A stretch of DNA of 64,000 bases from positions 270,717-334,716 of the forward strand of contig NZ_LOIC01000082.1 in assembly GCF_001684335.1 (NCBI RefSeq), given 5' to 3'. How positions within the stretch are numbered: position 1 is the stretch's first letter; each line of letters begins with the position of its first letter. Made by a program: the position numbers and the translations under genes. The notes under the pieces are model-generated. The model worked only from the letters and a program-made list of their open reading frames with translations. It searched no databases and had not been told where the DNA came from. The DNA comes from Photorhabdus namnaonensis. GTDB lineage: Bacteria; Pseudomonadota; Gammaproteobacteria; Enterobacterales; Enterobacteriaceae. Shown piece after piece: positions 29,838-41,675 of this stretch.

Positions 29838-30308
29838 TTATTGTCGAGGTGAAACAGTAATACTACTGCCTTGGCCTGCGATTCTTACTCGTTGACCTTT
29901 ATGGAAAACAGTTTTACCTTGCTTTTGAACAACAATGATACTTTCACCGCTGTCACGACGAATTTCGAGTTCCACACCTTTAGTTGTGTTAAGAGCCCCC
30001 TGAACGTTTTGGCCTGCAACACCACCGGCAATCGCACCAGCGGCGGTCGCCAATGTATTGCCGCTGCCGCCGCCAATAGTATTGCCAACCAAGCCTCCTA
30101 GAACTGCGCCGCCAATTGCGCCTAATACATTCTCATCGCTACCCGCCTGAATATTGATAGGACGAACAGAAACAATTGTACCGTAAGAGACAGTCTGGAC
30201 CTGCTTAGCTTGTCCAGCGGTATAGGTATCACCAGAAAGAGAATCGGTGTTGACACAGCCTGATAATGAAGCAACGGCAACCGCGCTAACTAAAAAGTGC
30301 TTAAACAT
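29838..30308 (-). CDS. slyB: Outer membrane lipoprotein SlyB
   Basis: Glycine-zipper lipoprotein of 156 aa (E. coli 155). Under PhoP control in enterics, it stabilises outer-membrane proteins during LPS stress. From ATG 30308 a signal peptide ends in LSGC (C18). The glycine-zipper helix pair is LGAIGGAVLGGLVGNTIGGG and AGAIAGGVAGQ, followed by a small beta domain ending TVSPRQ. The open frame continues 18 codons upstream without homology. Confidence 0.95.
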   Translation of the reverse strand: MFKHFLVSAVAVASLSGCVNTDSLSGDTYTAGQAKQVQTVSYGTIVSVRPINIQAGSDENVLGAIGGAVLGGLVGNTIGGGSGNTLATAAGAIAGGVAGQNVQGALNTTKGVELEIRRDSGESIIVVQKQGKTVFHKGQRVRIAGQGSSITVSPRQ

Positions 30309-30649
30309 AGTAACTCCTAATTTCGATGCCTGACTGCGGAAATCTGATAGCTTACTGGGCAATCAGGCTAACAACCGGCATTGGCAATAAGTAATAAAAA
30401 GTTTATCCAAATAGAATGCCAGTACATTAGCAATCTAGTGCTAAACATATATTAAACGTCAATAGAGATTTTTAAAAGAAATAGCTATTAATGAGAAATT
30501 CAGCATTTTTTGTGAAGTTGTTTCCAAAACTCAGGTTTTATTCCTTAGTTTGTCTATTAGCCATATACAGCCAAAACCACTGCGCTTTATAGTTATTGGC
30601 GTGGTTTCTGATTTTATCAAGACAGATTTTAAGCAGGAAGGCAAATTAA
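30309..30649. other. Divergent slyB-anmK region
   Basis: 341 bp holding both promoters. No gene or clear operator recognised. Confidence 0.4.
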
Positions 30650-31768
30650 ATGGTTATGAAGTCAGGTCGTTATATTGGTGTAATGTCGGGGACAAGTCTG
30701 GATGGCGTTGATGTGGTGCTTGCAGCAATCAATGATAAAGTTGTTGCTCAACAAGCCAGTTATTCGCATCCATTTCCACACGAATTAAAACAGAAAATTC
30801 TTGCAGTCTGCCAGGGGCAGCAAACGACATTATCAGCAATTGGTCGGTTAGATTATGAACTTGGTTCTTTATTCGCTGAAGCAGTGCAGGGCTTACTGAT
30901 TAAAACAGGGTTAACCACCAGTGACATTATCGCTGTGGGATGTCATGGACAAACTGTTTGGCATGAGCCAGATGGTCACACGCCTTTCACTATGCAACTT
31001 GGCGACAATAACCGTATCGCAGCTTTAACTGGGATGACTGTGGTTGGCGATTTTCGTCGGAGAGATATGGCATATGGCGGGCAGGGAGCGCCATTAGTTC
31101 CCGCTTTTCATTTCGCCGTCTTAGGGCATTCGACAGAACGCAGAATAATTCTCAATATCGGTGGTATTGCCAATATAACGACGCTATTACCGGGATCACC
31201 GGTCAAAGGTTATGACACAGGTCCGGGTAATATGCTGATGGATAGTTGGGTGTGGCGTCATCAGAAAAAACCTTATGATAAAGATGCGCAATGGGCGCGG
31301 GAAGGTGCGGTTAATAACCAGCTACTTAGACAAATGCTTTCTGATCACTATTTTTCACGACCAGCTCCTAAAAGCACAGGCCGGGAGTATTTCAATATGA
31401 GTTGGTTGGAGGCGCAATTAGCTAATTTTCCTGACATATCTCCAGTTGATGTCCAGGCGACACTGGCCGAGCTGACAGCAGTGTCTGTGTCACAGCAAAT
31501 CATGTTGAGTGGTGGATGTGAACGTCTGTTGGTTTGTGGCGGCGGCGCACGTAACCCACAGATAATGAGTCGACTTTCTGCATTATTACCGGGAACGGAG
31601 GTTTGCCCGACAGATAAATATGGCCTAAGCGGCGATGATATGGAAGCACTGGCATTTGCCTGGTTGGCATTCCGTACGATGTCAGGTGCGTCAGGGAATT
31701 TGCCCTCTGTTACCGGTGCGAGTACTGAAACCATTTTAGGGGCGATTTATCCTGTTAATAATCAATAA
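30650..31768 (+). CDS. anmK: Anhydro-N-acetylmuramic acid kinase
   Basis: Phosphorylates and opens 1,6-anhydro-MurNAc from recycled peptidoglycan to MurNAc-6-P. It is 372 aa. The ATP-binding [35 protein letters not shown] and VCGGGARNP motifs are typical. ATG 30650 is 8 nt from AGGAAGG; E. coli's start aligns with the Met two codons later. Next to slyB and pdxH as in E. coli. Confidence 0.95.
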   Translation: MVMKSGRYIGVMSGTSLDGVDVVLAAINDKVVAQQASYSHPFPHELKQKILAVCQGQQTTLSAIGRLDYELGSLFAEAVQGLLIKTGLTTSDIIAVGCHGQTVWHEPDGHTPFTMQLGDNNRIAALTGMTVVGDFRRRDMAYGGQGAPLVPAFHFAVLGHSTERRIILNIGGIANITTLLPGSPVKGYDTGPGNMLMDSWVWRHQKKPYDKDAQWAREGAVNNQLLRQMLSDHYFSRPAPKSTGREYFNMSWLEAQLANFPDISPVDVQATLAELTAVSVSQQIMLSGGCERLLVCGGGARNPQIMSRLSALLPGTEVCPTDKYGLSGDDMEALAFAWLAFRTMSGASGNLPSVTGASTETILGAIYPVNNQ

Positions 31769-31817
31769 CAATGATAAGCTGTCTGGTATTTAGTGAGTCA
31801 TAAACAGAGCTACGTTA

Positions 31818-32471
31818 ATGTCAGAACATAATGAATTTGATGTTGCAGAATTACGCCGTGAATATATTCGTGGTGGATTAAGACGTAAAGATTTAACTAA
31901 AGAACCTATTGAACTTTTTGAGCGTTGGTTCAAGCAAGCATGTGAAGCTAAATTGAGCGATCCAACCGCAATGTGTATAGCAACAGTTGATGAAAATGGC
32001 CAACCGTATCAACGTATTGTGTTATTGAAGCATTTTGATACAAATAGTTTGATTTTTTATACAAATTTAAGCAGCCGGAAAGCAAAACATTTGGCGCGAA
32101 ATAACAAAATCAGCCTCCATTTCCCTTGGTATCCTCTGGAAAGGCAAGTCTCTTTTCTTGGTAAAGCGGAACGTCTTTCTCCTGTTGAAGTGATGAAATA
32201 TTTCCATAGTCGTCCCAGAGATAGCCAGATTGCCGCATGGGCGTCACAACAATCTTCTCGTATTTCCGCACGCGGTGTTTTAGAAGGGAAGTTCCTTGAA
32301 TTGAAACAGAAATTCTTGAATGGCGAGGTGCCTTTGCCTAGCTTTTGGGGAGGATTCAAAGTGACCTTTGATTCTGTTGAATTTTGGCAAGGCGGTGCAA
32401 ATCGGCTCCATGATCGGTTTATTTATCAACGGGAAGGCGATAGTTGGCATATTGACAGGCTTGCGCCATAA
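31818..32471 (+). CDS. pdxH: Pyridoxine/pyridoxamine 5'-phosphate oxidase
   Basis: FMN enzyme making pyridoxal 5'-phosphate from PNP or PMP. It is 217 aa (E. coli 218). FMN/substrate motifs visible: [57 protein letters not shown] and the C-terminal [13 protein letters not shown]...RLAP. Product PLP is used by SufS in this window. It sits between anmK and tyrS. Confidence 0.96.
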   Translation: MSEHNEFDVAELRREYIRGGLRRKDLTKEPIELFERWFKQACEAKLSDPTAMCIATVDENGQPYQRIVLLKHFDTNSLIFYTNLSSRKAKHLARNNKISLHFPWYPLERQVSFLGKAERLSPVEVMKYFHSRPRDSQIAAWASQQSSRISARGVLEGKFLELKQKFLNGEVPLPSFWGGFKVTFDSVEFWQGGANRLHDRFIYQREGDSWHIDRLAP

Positions 32472-32590
32472 ATCGTGGATTATTATTTTTAATACTAGCA
32501 CTTATAGTAGTAGCGTTTTATGCTATGCCGCACTCTTTTTAAGTCGCGATTTATACAACAGACAAAATACACAAATTGATGGAGTCATTA

Positions 32591-33865
32591 ATGTCTAGCA
32601 ATAACCTGATAAAACAACTGCAAGAGCGGGGCCTCATTGCCCAGGTGGCGGATGAGAATGCGTTAGCAGAGAGACTGGCGCAGAGCCCTGTCTCCCTCTA
32701 TTGTGGTTTCGATCCGACCGCTGACAGCTTGCATTTGGGGCATCTGGTTCCCTTGCTGTGTTTAAAACGCTTCCAACTGGCCGGGCATAAACCCGTGGCG
32801 TTAGTTGGTGGGGCTACGGGTTTGATTGGCGATCCAAGCTTCAAAGCCACTGAACGTAAACTGAATACTGAAGCCACCGTTAAAGAGTGGGTAGAGAAAA
32901 TCCGTAGACAGGTTTCACCTTTCCTAGATTTTGATTGTGGTGAAAATAGCGCTAAAACAGCCAATAATTATGATTGGTTTGGCAACATGGACGTCCTGAC
33001 TTTCCTGCGTGACATTGGCAAACATTTCTCAGTTAATCAGATGATTAATAAAGAAGCGGTTAAACAGCGTTTGAACCGTGATGATGTAGGTATCTCTTTC
33101 ACTGAGTTTTCTTATAACCTACTGCAATCCTATGACTTTGCTCGCCTGAATGAAGTACATGGTGTTGAGTTACAGATTGGTGGTTCTGACCAGTGGGGAA
33201 ATATTACTTCTGGTATTGATCTCACTCGCCGTATCAACCAGAAACAAGTATTTGGCATGACTGTTCCGCTGATCACGAAATCTGATGGCACTAAGTTTGG
33301 CAAAACAGAAGGTGGCGCTGTTTGGTTGGACCCGAAGAAAACCAGCCCGTACAAATTCTATCAATTCTGGATTAACACTGCGGATGCCGATGTTTATCGC
33401 TTCCTGAAATTCTTTACCTTCATGAATCTTGAAGATATTGACGCTTTGGAAGAAGAAGATAGAAATAGCGGTAAAGCTCCCCGTGCTCAGTACGTGTTGG
33501 CGGAACAAGTTACTGGTATGGTGCATGGTGACGAAGGATTGGCCGCTGCTAAACGGATTACAGAAAGTTTATTCTCTGGGGCCGTTGCTGATTTGACCGA
33601 GGCGGATTTTGCTCAATTGGCACAGGATAGTATGCCAGTAATTGAGTTGGAAAAAGGTGCGGATTTGCAACAAGCTTTAGTTAATGCTGGATTAGTACCT
33701 TCTCGTGGTCAGGCGCGTACTATGATCAGTTCCAACGCTGTCGCAATTAATGGTGAAAAACAATCTGAACCTGAATATCTGTTTACTGACAGTAACCGTC
33801 TGTTTGGTCGTTACACCCTGTTGCGTCGTGGTAAAAAACACGATTGTTTGATCTGCTGGAAATAA
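32591..33865 (+). CDS. tyrS: Tyrosyl-tRNA synthetase
   Basis: Class I synthetase charging tRNA-Tyr. It is 424 aa (E. coli 424) from ATG 32591, preceded by GGAG. The HIGH-type motif is [11 protein letters not shown], the KMSKS-type loop is [11 protein letters not shown], and YCGFDPTAD and [10 protein letters not shown] are tyrosine-specific. A C-terminal S4-like domain (about 350-424) binds tRNA. Confidence 0.97.
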   Translation: MSSNNLIKQLQERGLIAQVADENALAERLAQSPVSLYCGFDPTADSLHLGHLVPLLCLKRFQLAGHKPVALVGGATGLIGDPSFKATERKLNTEATVKEWVEKIRRQVSPFLDFDCGENSAKTANNYDWFGNMDVLTFLRDIGKHFSVNQMINKEAVKQRLNRDDVGISFTEFSYNLLQSYDFARLNEVHGVELQIGGSDQWGNITSGIDLTRRINQKQVFGMTVPLITKSDGTKFGKTEGGAVWLDPKKTSPYKFYQFWINTADADVYRFLKFFTFMNLEDIDALEEEDRNSGKAPRAQYVLAEQVTGMVHGDEGLAAAKRITESLFSGAVADLTEADFAQLAQDSMPVIELEKGADLQQALVNAGLVPSRGQARTMISSNAVAINGEKQSEPEYLFTDSNRLFGRYTLLRRGKKHDCLICWK

Positions 33866-33883
33866 CTAATATTGCGTTATGAC

Positions 33884-33907
33884 AGGGCAACAAATGTTGC
33901 CCTTTTT
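33884..33907 (+). terminator. tyrS terminator
   Basis: AGGGCAAC, short loop, GTTGCCCT, then a U run (TTTTC). It lies 18 bp past tyrS and before pdxY. Confidence 0.8.
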
Positions 33908-33964
33908 CTTACCATGACTTTAATCTTAATAAACAGAAGCCAGAATAAAATATAGGCCGTCATT

Positions 33965-34828
33965 GTGAAAAATATTCTCTCAATTCAATCCCATGTTGTC
34001 TTTGGTCACGCTGGTAACAGTGCTGCGGAATTCCCTATGCGTCGGATGGGGGTAAATGTATGGCCATTGAATACCGTACAGTTTTCAAATCACACCCAAT
34101 ATTCTCAATGGAAAGGGTGTATTATGCCGGCGAATCATCTTACGGAAATCGTTCAGGGCATTGAAGAAATTGAACAGCTTAAATCTTGTCATGCGGTACT
34201 GAGTGGATATATCGGTTCACCGGAACAGGGGAGCCATATTATCGATATCGTGAAACGGGTAAAAGCGGTGAATCCTGATGCTTGGTATTTCTGCGATCCC
34301 GTCATGGGGCACCCAGAAAAAGGTTGTATTGTTGCGCCGGGAGTGGCTGAATTTTTATGTGAAGAAGCACTTCCTGTAAGTAACATTATTGCACCAAATT
34401 TACTGGAGCTTGAAACACTGAGTATGCAGAAAGTGGCTAATGTAGAACAGGCTGTTGTGGCTGCCCGAACATTATGTGAGAAAGGGCCGGATATTGTACT
34501 GGTTAAACATCTTAGTCGTGCTGGTTATCGGGCTGATCATTTTGAAATGCTATTAGTGACTAAAGAGCATAGCTGGCATGTAAGTCGGCCTTTGGTGGAT
34601 TTTGGCGAACGTCAGCCGGTTGGTGTGGGTGATTTAACCAGTGGCCTGCTATTGGTTAACCTATTAAAAGGCGAGTCTTTACAAACTGCTCTCGAACATG
34701 TTGCTGCTGCGGTTTATGAAGTGATGGTAACAACGAAAGATATGGGCGAATACGAACTACAAATTGTGGCTGCGCAGGACAGAATGGTGACTCCTGGCTA
34801 TAAATTCTGTGCGACGCAATTGGATTAA
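33965..34828 (+). CDS. pdxY: Pyridoxal kinase PdxY
   Basis: Salvage kinase phosphorylating pyridoxal to PLP. It is 287 aa (E. coli 287), ribokinase fold. It starts at GTG 33965 ([21 protein letters not shown]). The anion-hole and ATP motif [17 protein letters not shown] has the catalytic Asp, and [13 protein letters not shown] is conserved. It lies downstream of tyrS as in E. coli. Confidence 0.95.
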   Translation: MKNILSIQSHVVFGHAGNSAAEFPMRRMGVNVWPLNTVQFSNHTQYSQWKGCIMPANHLTEIVQGIEEIEQLKSCHAVLSGYIGSPEQGSHIIDIVKRVKAVNPDAWYFCDPVMGHPEKGCIVAPGVAEFLCEEALPVSNIIAPNLLELETLSMQKVANVEQAVVAARTLCEKGPDIVLVKHLSRAGYRADHFEMLLVTKEHSWHVSRPLVDFGERQPVGVGDLTSGLLLVNLLKGESLQTALEHVAAAVYEVMVTTKDMGEYELQIVAAQDRMVTPGYKFCATQLD

Positions 34829-34835
34829 GATATTT

Positions 34836-34869
34836 AACCGTTCCACTAACATTGCGTGGAACGGTTTTT
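34836..34869. terminator. Terminator between pdxY and gstA
   Basis: AACCGTTCCA and TGGAACGGTT form a perfect 10-bp stem with an 11-nt loop, followed by TTTT. It is symmetrical enough for both convergent genes. Confidence 0.8.
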
Positions 34870-34874
34870 TACTC

Positions 34875-35480
34875 TTAAATTAATCCTTCTGCTTTCAGGG
34901 CATCATGAACACTTGGACGTTCTGCAATCTTCTTTTGGTAATCTTTAAGATGAACCAGGTCAGATAGATCCAATTGCACTAAAGGCGCCCAGTTACTGAG
35001 GGTGAATAAATAAGCGTCAGCAACAGTAAAGTGCTCCCCGGCAATGTATGGCTGTTCTGCTAATACCTTATCTATATACTTGAATCTCCTGAGTAGATTA
35101 TTAATAGCAACAGGACGATAATTTTCTGGTGTTCCCGGGAAAAACAGGGGTGAAAATCCTTTATGGATTTCACTGGAAAGATGGCTAATCCATTCAAGTT
35201 GATGATATCGTTCCATCGTTCCGGCTGGTGAGATTAATTTTTTGTCCGGTTTCTGGTCGGCAATATATTGGACAATAACAGCTCCTTCGGTGAGGATCTC
35301 ATTGTTATCTAACAGAAGAGTGGGTATCTGGCCTTTTGGGTTAATTGCGAAAAAATCGTCGCCGTTCTCCATTTTTTTAGTTTTCAGATCAACTTTAATC
35401 ATGCTGAAATCAAGTCCTGCTTCACGAAGTATGATGTGAGGTGAGAGAGAACAAGCTCCAGGTTGGTAATAAAGTTTCAT
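34875..35480 (-). CDS. gstA: Beta-class glutathione S-transferase
   Basis: Detoxifying thiol transferase, 201 aa as E. coli GstA. C10 (QPGACSLSP) and H106 (EIHKGFSP) are the beta-class active-site residues. The N-terminal thioredoxin-like domain (1-80) has the glutathione-binding [11 protein letters not shown] and EGAVIVQYI, followed by a helical C-terminal domain. GGAGCGG precedes the ATG. Confidence 0.93.
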   Translation of the reverse strand: MKLYYQPGACSLSPHIILREAGLDFSMIKVDLKTKKMENGDDFFAINPKGQIPTLLLDNNEILTEGAVIVQYIADQKPDKKLISPAGTMERYHQLEWISHLSSEIHKGFSPLFFPGTPENYRPVAINNLLRRFKYIDKVLAEQPYIAGEHFTVADAYLFTLSNWAPLVQLDLSDLVHLKDYQKKIAERPSVHDALKAEGLI

Positions 35481-35856
35481 GTGCCGCTCCTTAAAAGTTT
35501 CCGGTAATAGATATAATAGGACAAAGGAACTCAGTAAGGCATTGCTATAGCCTTGATATATACTACCACGACAGATGGAAATAAATGAATGATTAAATAG
35601 ATATAAGGTGGTGTGATTGTATCGTGAATAATCCTTTTCTATATTCTGGTATAGAGGCGATTATTTATTTTTTTTATCATTATTTTCAAATAGATTAGTT
35701 GCTTTAATTTAGAAGTTTAGGGAAAGATTTTGGATGAAGTGACTTATCCAAAACTTCCCCATATTTTGTGTCATATAGTATATTTTTCAATTGGTTATAT
35801 TATATGGAATAAATAATGGCGATTATTGATAATTACAAGAATTCATTTTATATTGG
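35481..35856. other. gstA upstream region with a hairpin
   Basis: No gene. A long inverted repeat at 35720-35760 (GGGAAAG ATTTTGGAT and ATCCAAAA CTTCCCC) probably terminates the 35857 gene read from the right. Confidence 0.5.
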
Positions 35857-36615
35857 TTATAAGATAATTAATATATTATTCTTGTTAAATGATTTGTAAT
35901 CATAGGAAAATAAATTGAATTTATTTGTAAATTCACTAAAATAAATCATGCATTGTCTATAGTTTCTTGTAAAAATATCTTTTTTATTCTCTTGATTAAA
36001 GTTTTCGACTAACTCTTTGTAAATATTATTAATTGTTTCTATTTGTCCGTTAAGTCTATTGACGGAATTATTTATATTTCTAAGACTAAATGAAACGTAT
36101 GATATATTTAACGTGATTTCTTCCATCAATAAAGAGACTTTGTATATTTGCTTTTTATCTTCTCCATCGGGAATATTCTTTAATAATTGTTGTATTTTTA
36201 TGTGTGTTTTTTCTGCGAAGTTTTTCTTGCGTTCAAAATCAATTTGAGATATTTCAAATAGTTGTGGTAGTTTTGAGATGAAATCGTTTAGCTTACTAAA
36301 ATCTGATTCAATTTCTTTCAATGCATGATCGACTCTGGCAATATAACCATGACCTAAATATCCACTGCTAAGTGAACCTAAATAAGTTGTTGCTTTGTGT
36401 ATATTTTTAATAATTCTATCAATATCTTGTTCATCGGAATTATATGCATATTCGTAATCTTCCAATGCTGATGGCCAGTGATATAATGATTCCTTAAACT
36501 CATTCCAAGAAACTGCAATGCCTTGGGATGGATCATGATTTTTCAGACATTCTGGCAATTTTATATTGGTGATTGATTTAAACATATTAGATATAATTAA
36601 AAAATCATTTTTCAT
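35857..36615 (-). CDS. Hypothetical helical protein, AT-rich
   Basis: 252 aa from ATG 36615 (AAGG about 9 nt upstream); a GTG three codons earlier is possible. No signal peptide and no clear membrane segment. Predicted mostly alpha-helical, with long amphipathic stretches (IDRIIKNIHKATTYLG, LLMEEITLNISYVSFSLRN, NRLNGQIETINNIYKELVEN) that could form coiled coils. The codon usage is much more A/T-rich than in the fabI and gst neighbours, which suggests acquisition. I do not recognise the family. Helical pore-forming toxin subunits have this look, but no motif supports that. Monocistronic, flanked by AT-rich gaps. Confidence 0.6.
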   Translation of the reverse strand: MKNDFLIISNMFKSITNIKLPECLKNHDPSQGIAVSWNEFKESLYHWPSALEDYEYAYNSDEQDIDRIIKNIHKATTYLGSLSSGYLGHGYIARVDHALKEIESDFSKLNDFISKLPQLFEISQIDFERKKNFAEKTHIKIQQLLKNIPDGEDKKQIYKVSLLMEEITLNISYVSFSLRNINNSVNRLNGQIETINNIYKELVENFNQENKKDIFTRNYRQCMIYFSEFTNKFNLFSYDYKSFNKNNILIIL

Positions 36616-37002
36616 TTTATGCACCTTGCTAAAATAATAAATATCATTAAATTGTATAAAAACATGAAATATAATATTTAAACTAAAAGGGTAAAATAAT
36701 AATAAAATATTGCATTAAAAATATTTAACTGGAAATATTTAATTGTAAATATTGTGCTGATAATCGATTTAATGAAATTAAGTTATTGATTATATTAAAG
36801 GACATATTACTGATTAGTGCAAGGAAACAAGATGATATTTTTTATTTCAGTAAAATAATTATAAGGTAATGTCGTTTAACTCTTTAATTACAAAAGGTTT
36901 AATAATTCGTTCCAATGGTTTTTTTATATTTTGACTTAGAATTAATTTTTACCTGTTAGTGATGATTTAATGAAGTAATTAATTTGTTATTTTATTGATA
37001 AT
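36616..37002. other. AT-rich gap
   Basis: About 390 bp, very AT-rich, with no gene recognised. It contains the promoter of the 35857 gene and reaches to the fabI terminator. Confidence 0.5.
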
Positions 37003-37036
37003 AAAAGGCCCGAAAAACTAGCTTTTCGGGCCTTTT
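37003..37036. terminator. fabI terminator
   Basis: AAAAGGCCCGAAAA and TTTTCGGGCCTTTT, a perfect 14-bp stem with a 6-nt loop and A/T runs on both sides. Confidence 0.85.
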
Positions 37037-37067
37037 GTGAGTTGAAATTTACTGATTATTAATCAGA

Positions 37068-37856
37068 TTATTTCAAGTCCAGTTCATTCATTGCGACAAT
37101 GCTGAAACCACCATCAACATGCAGGATTTCGCCGGTAATACCGCCGGACAGATCCGAACACAAGAATGCCGCAGCGTTACCAACATCTTCAGTTGTTACA
37201 GTGCGGCGAATTGGGTTAACAGTTTCACAGTGAGCCAACATTTTACGGAAATCCTTGATGCCAGACGCAGCCAAAGTGCGGATAGGGCCGGCAGAGATAC
37301 CGTTTACACGAATACCTTCGGCACCCATAGCGTTAGCCATATAACGAACGTTAGCTTCCAGAGATGCCTTTGCCAGACCCATTACGTTATAGTTAGGGAT
37401 TGAGCGCTCTGCTCCTAGGTAGGTGAGAGTCAGTAAAGCAGAATTTGGGTTTAGCATTTCACGGCAAGTTTTTGCCATAGCGACAAAGCTGTAAGAGCTG
37501 ATGTCGTGTGCGATTCTGAAACCTTCGCGGGTAACGGAACTGACATAGTTACCATCCAGTTGATCAGCCGGTGCAAAGCCAATGGAGTGAACAAAGCCAT
37601 CGAATTTTGGCCAGACCTTACCCAATTCAGTGAACAGGGCTTCGATGCTTTCATCTTCGACTACATCGCATGGCAGAACGATAGTAGAGTTCAGGGAAGC
37701 TGCAAATTCTTCAACACGAGGTTTCAACTTGTCATTTTGATAAGTGAAAGCCAGCTCAGCTCCTTGGTCATGCATTGCTTTTGCAACACCATAAGCGATG
37801 GAGAGTTTACTGGCGACGCCAGTGATCAGAATGCGCTTGCCGGTCATAAAACCCAT
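37068..37856 (-). CDS. fabI: Enoyl-ACP reductase (NADH) FabI
   Basis: Last reduction of each fatty acid elongation cycle and the target of triclosan and isoniazid-like drugs. From ATG 37856 ([13 protein letters not shown]) it is 262 aa as in E. coli. Catalytic Y146 (TYLGAERS), Y156 and K163 ([14 protein letters not shown]) keep their numbering. NADH binding is [11 protein letters not shown]. The 37-codon upstream extension of the frame is unsupported. FabI precedes the sap operon as in E. coli. Confidence 0.97.
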   Translation of the reverse strand: MGFMTGKRILITGVASKLSIAYGVAKAMHDQGAELAFTYQNDKLKPRVEEFAASLNSTIVLPCDVVEDESIEALFTELGKVWPKFDGFVHSIGFAPADQLDGNYVSSVTREGFRIAHDISSYSFVAMAKTCREMLNPNSALLTLTYLGAERSIPNYNVMGLAKASLEANVRYMANAMGAEGIRVNGISAGPIRTLAASGIKDFRKMLAHCETVNPIRRTVTTEDVGNAAAFLCSDLSGGITGEILHVDGGFSIVAMNELDLK

Positions 37857-38030
37857 AACAGTATCCTTGTGTGATAACGCCGGTAATGATATTAATGGAT
37901 TAAAATTGCTCATAGAGACAATATCAATATGACGTTTTATTGTTAATAAACCCAGTAATTCTATCACGCTAGAGAGAAATATGCTGTATTTTGCGTTCTG
38001 CTCCGAGCAGTGATTATCGTTTTCTATATG

Positions 38031-38840
38031 TCAAGGAATATCCTGCCGCCAGGCATCAGCGGTGAGTGGTTCACCAAAATGGCTGGCGATCAGACGGCGG
38101 GTCATATCATGCAGAGGAGAAGCCAACACTTCTGCGGTATTTCCCCGTTCAACAACTTCCCCCTGATGCATGACCATCACCTGATCGCTGATATGTTTCA
38201 TCATGCCAAGATGCTGGGTGACATAGAGGTAAGAAATACCCTGTTTTTCTTGTAATTCCAACATCAGATTAATGATTTGAGATCGCATAGACATATCGAG
38301 TGATGCTAATGCCTCATCAGCAATAATAATCTGCGGTTGTAATATTAATGCGCGCGCCAGTGCTACCCGCTGTTTTTGGCCGGAGGCTAACATATGTGGA
38401 TAATAATTGGCATGGTCCGGTAACAGGCCAACTTGTCGTAATGTCTGGTTGATCCGTTTTTCCCGCTCCATTGTATTAAGCGCTGTATTAAGCAGAAGGG
38501 GAATATCAAGAATTTGTCCAATACGCTGACGAGGATTTAGCGATGTACTTGGGTCCTGAAATATCATGCGAATGCGTTGGCTGCGATAACTGTAATCACC
38601 GTAAGTGAGTTTATGGCCTTCGATCATAATTTCGCCGGAAGTTGGTTCAATAACACCTGAAAGCATTTTTGCCAGTGTTGATTTCCCGGAACCGTTTTCA
38701 CCAATAATCGCCAGTGTCTGTTTAGCTTTTAAAGTAAAACTAACGGGTTTTACCGCATCAAAATGTTGACGGTGAAAAAAACCGGTTCGATAACGAAAAG
38801 TTTTAGCTAAGTTCTTGACTTCTAGCAGAGTATTAACCAA
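38031..38840 (-). CDS. sapF: SapF ABC transporter ATPase
   Basis: 269-aa ATPase of the Sap system. Sap was described as antimicrobial-peptide resistance and Trk potassium support; SapBCDF acts as a putrescine exporter in E. coli. Walker A GENGSGKST, signature LASGQKQRVALARAL, Walker B IIADEALAS. It starts right after the sapD stop. Last gene of sapABCDF. Confidence 0.94.
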   Translation of the reverse strand: MVNTLLEVKNLAKTFRYRTGFFHRQHFDAVKPVSFTLKAKQTLAIIGENGSGKSTLAKMLSGVIEPTSGEIMIEGHKLTYGDYSYRSQRIRMIFQDPSTSLNPRQRIGQILDIPLLLNTALNTMEREKRINQTLRQVGLLPDHANYYPHMLASGQKQRVALARALILQPQIIIADEALASLDMSMRSQIINLMLELQEKQGISYLYVTQHLGMMKHISDQVMVMHQGEVVERGNTAEVLASPLHDMTRRLIASHFGEPLTADAWRQDIP

Positions 38841-39833
38841 TTACTGTTCCTCCAGATTCAGTGGAAAGTGGCAGGCGAAAGCATGGTTTTTAATCACCCG
38901 CAACCGTGGTGTTTCAATACACGTTTTTTGTGCATACGGGCAACGAGGACCTAAACGGCAGCCGATGGGTAGATGCTCAAGGGATGGAATAGCGCCGGGT
39001 AAGGTGTTTAACCTACTTTTATGAGGCAAAGAGCTGCCAAAATCAGGAATAGCGCGGCTTAACGCTTGTGTATAGGGGTGATGTGGCGTTATCAGTAATT
39101 CATCAGGAACGGCGCTTTCGACCGTTTGACCACAATACAGAACATTAATGCGATCCACCAGTTTGCTCATGACTTGCAAATCGTGACTTATCAGTAAAAT
39201 AGTGGTGTTATTGTTCTGATTCAATCGTGCTAACAGACGGAAAATCTGAGCTTGGGTGGTCGGTTCCATCGCATTGGTTGGTTCATCTGCAATCAGCAGA
39301 CGTGGTTGGTTAGCCAATGCGATAGCAATCATAACTTTCTGGCATTCTCCTTCCGTTAATTCGCAAGGGAAGCTATTCATGATGTCTTTATGATCTTTAA
39401 TTCCCACACGGTGGAGTAATTCAATAGCCCGGCGTTTTCGCCATTTGAAACGTTGCCACCAACGGCCTTTGTAAGTCCAGCCGGGGATGGCTTGAATAAG
39501 CTGTCGACCAATATTTTCAGAAGGATCAAGACAGGATTGTGGTTCCTGAAAAATCATTGAGATATTGTGGCCGATCACTTTGCGGCGCTGCCGTGGAGTC
39601 AGACGGAGCAGGTCAATATCGTCGAAGCGAAAACGGTCAGCCGTCACTTTGAGATTATCTTTAGTGACTCCACTTATTGCTTTGGCAATCAAGCTTTTAC
39701 CTGAGCCTGATTCGCCAACCAGACCGCGTATTTCGCCTTCTGTCAGTGAAATACTGACGCGATCAACCGCTTTAACTGGCCCTTTGGCAGTCATAAATTC
39801 AATAGTGAGATTGCGAATGTCGAGTAATGGCAT
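38841..39833 (-). CDS. sapD: SapD ABC transporter ATPase
   Basis: 330-aa ATPase of the oligopeptide type. Walker [13 protein letters not shown], variant signature [15 protein letters not shown] (typical of SapD, where GGM/Q is replaced) and Walker [15 protein letters not shown]. The C-terminal oligopeptide-transporter region has cysteines [16 protein letters not shown]. coli SapD also provides ATP binding for the Trk system. It shares one base with the sapC stop. Confidence 0.94.
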   Translation of the reverse strand: MPLLDIRNLTIEFMTAKGPVKAVDRVSISLTEGEIRGLVGESGSGKSLIAKAISGVTKDNLKVTADRFRFDDIDLLRLTPRQRRKVIGHNISMIFQEPQSCLDPSENIGRQLIQAIPGWTYKGRWWQRFKWRKRRAIELLHRVGIKDHKDIMNSFPCELTEGECQKVMIAIALANQPRLLIADEPTNAMEPTTQAQIFRLLARLNQNNNTTILLISHDLQVMSKLVDRINVLYCGQTVESAVPDELLITPHHPYTQALSRAIPDFGSSLPHKSRLNTLPGAIPSLEHLPIGCRLGPRCPYAQKTCIETPRLRVIKNHAFACHFPLNLEEQ

Positions 39834-40723
39834 TATTCCACCCCGGAATTAATTGCACGGTGTAATCCATCACCTAATAAATTGACTAACAAGACACTGA
39901 ACATGATTGCCGCGCCGGGTAACATAACGGTCCAGGGCGCAACATAGATTAGCTCCAGTGAATCGCCCAACATGGCTCCCCATTCGGGTGAGGGAAGTTG
40001 GGCGCCAAGATCAAGAAAACCAAGTGAAGCGATATCAAGTATGGCGATAGAAATGGCGCGTGTTAACTCATTGACCAAGGCGGCGGTAATGTTTGGTAAT
40101 ACGGCATACCATAGAATATGGTAATTAGAGGCGCCATCCAGGCGAGCGGCAATAACATATTCTTTATCAAGCTCATCGTGAACTGCGCTGTAAACTGTGC
40201 GAACGATACGTGGCAATAGCGCTAACCAAATAGCGATTATTGCATGTTGCAAACTGGCGCCTACAAAGGCGACGACAATAATTGCCAGTAATAGTGATGG
40301 GATAGAGAGTAATGTGTCGAGAATATGATTGAGTACCGCGGATTTCAGCCCTCGAGTCATGCCTGCCAGACAGCCGATAATCAGACCACATAAAGCGGCC
40401 GCTAAAGTGACTAACAGCGCTGAACCGAAGGTGGATGCCGTGCCTATTAGCAATCGGCTAAGAATATCGCGCCCAAGATCGTCGGTACCTAGAAAAAATG
40501 CGATATTACCGTGATATGACCATGAAGGCGGCAGTAGTTGGTGACCAAGAAATTGTTGATCGAGCTGATAAGGGGCCAGATAGCCGCCAAACAGACTTAG
40601 GGCAATCAGAATAAGCACCCCATAAAATCCCATCATTGCCAACATGTCGGAATAGAAAAAGCGCCAGATGACCTTTATCGGTGACGGCATTTTCTTTTCA
40701 CGATAAAAATTATCTAAGGGCAT
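39833..40723 (-). CDS. sapC: SapC ABC permease
   Basis: 296-aa inner-membrane permease of the DppC/OppC type. About six helices, a long N-terminal segment with one helix ([23 protein letters not shown]) and the EAA loop [20 protein letters not shown] that contacts the ATPases. It overlaps sapB by 14 bp and is translated with it. Confidence 0.94.
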   Translation of the reverse strand: MPLDNFYREKKMPSPIKVIWRFFYSDMLAMMGFYGVLILIALSLFGGYLAPYQLDQQFLGHQLLPPSWSYHGNIAFFLGTDDLGRDILSRLLIGTASTFGSALLVTLAAALCGLIIGCLAGMTRGLKSAVLNHILDTLLSIPSLLLAIIVVAFVGASLQHAIIAIWLALLPRIVRTVYSAVHDELDKEYVIAARLDGASNYHILWYAVLPNITAALVNELTRAISIAILDIASLGFLDLGAQLPSPEWGAMLGDSLELIYVAPWTVMLPGAAIMFSVLLVNLLGDGLHRAINSGVE

Positions 40724-41675
40724 ACCATTCCTTATGCTTCAGAGGGTTAGTTATTGCGCCAATAATATCAGACAGAACATTGACAGAAATCACCAGTGTG
40801 CCAATCACCATAACACCGGCGGAAATGGCGGAATAATCTTGCTGACGAATGGCGCTGACTAACCAATGGCCAAGTCCCGGCCAGTTAAATACGAGTTCTG
40901 TCATCATTGCCAGTGTCAGCATGGTGGAAAATTGTAATCCTAGTTTCGGAATGATAGGGGGCAACGCATTGTGTAACACATGACGACGGATAATGGTCAG
41001 CCTTGATAAACCACGGGTTGCGGCGGCCTTGATATAGTTTTCACCAAAAACCTCTTCTGTACTGTTTCTCATCAACCGAATAACTTCGGTTGTCGGTGCG
41101 ACGGCGAGTGTAATCACCGGTAGCAGCAAGTGTTGCACGGCGCTAATGATCATCTCATTACGATGGGATGATTTTGATAACCAGGCATCAATTAATGAGA
41201 AACCTGTCACAGGTTCAATCTGAAATAGCAGATTAAAGCGCCCTGAGACCGGTAGCCAGCCGAGATAAAGAGAAAAAAATAGGGTGAGTAATAGCGCTAG
41301 CCAAAAAATCGGGATGGAAAATCCGACTAAGGCAATGGAGGTGATAACCGTATCCGCTGGTTTGTTACGCCATACCCCCGCAATAATCCCGAGTGGGATG
41401 CCGACTAGCAAGGCGACAGAGAAAGCCAGAATACAAAGCTCCATTGTGGCGGGGAACACTTCCCATAGCTGTGCGCTGATAAGTTCGCCGTTGATGCTGG
41501 ATACGCCAAAATCCCATAGTAATAAGCTGTGGAAAAAGAATATATAAGCATCAAACAAGGATGCTCCGCTGAGAGGAGCATTAGGGGTGAAGTAGCTGAG
41601 ACTAAAGCTTATCAGCGACAGGAAAAACAGGGTGATAATCAGCAAAAGCAGACGACGGAGAGTGTAAATAATCAT
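40710..41675 (-). CDS. sapB: SapB ABC permease
   Basis: 321-aa permease of the DppB type with the typical N-terminus [20 protein letters not shown]. The EAA-like loop is [20 protein letters not shown]. It pairs with SapC to form the membrane channel. Its ATG overlaps the sapA stop by 4 bp (ATGA). Confidence 0.94.
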   Translation of the reverse strand: MIIYTLRRLLLLIITLFFLSLISFSLSYFTPNAPLSGASLFDAYIFFFHSLLLWDFGVSSINGELISAQLWEVFPATMELCILAFSVALLVGIPLGIIAGVWRNKPADTVITSIALVGFSIPIFWLALLLTLFFSLYLGWLPVSGRFNLLFQIEPVTGFSLIDAWLSKSSHRNEMIISAVQHLLLPVITLAVAPTTEVIRLMRNSTEEVFGENYIKAAATRGLSRLTIIRRHVLHNALPPIIPKLGLQFSTMLTLAMMTELVFNWPGLGHWLVSAIRQQDYSAISAGVMVIGTLVISVNVLSDIIGAITNPLKHKEWYALR

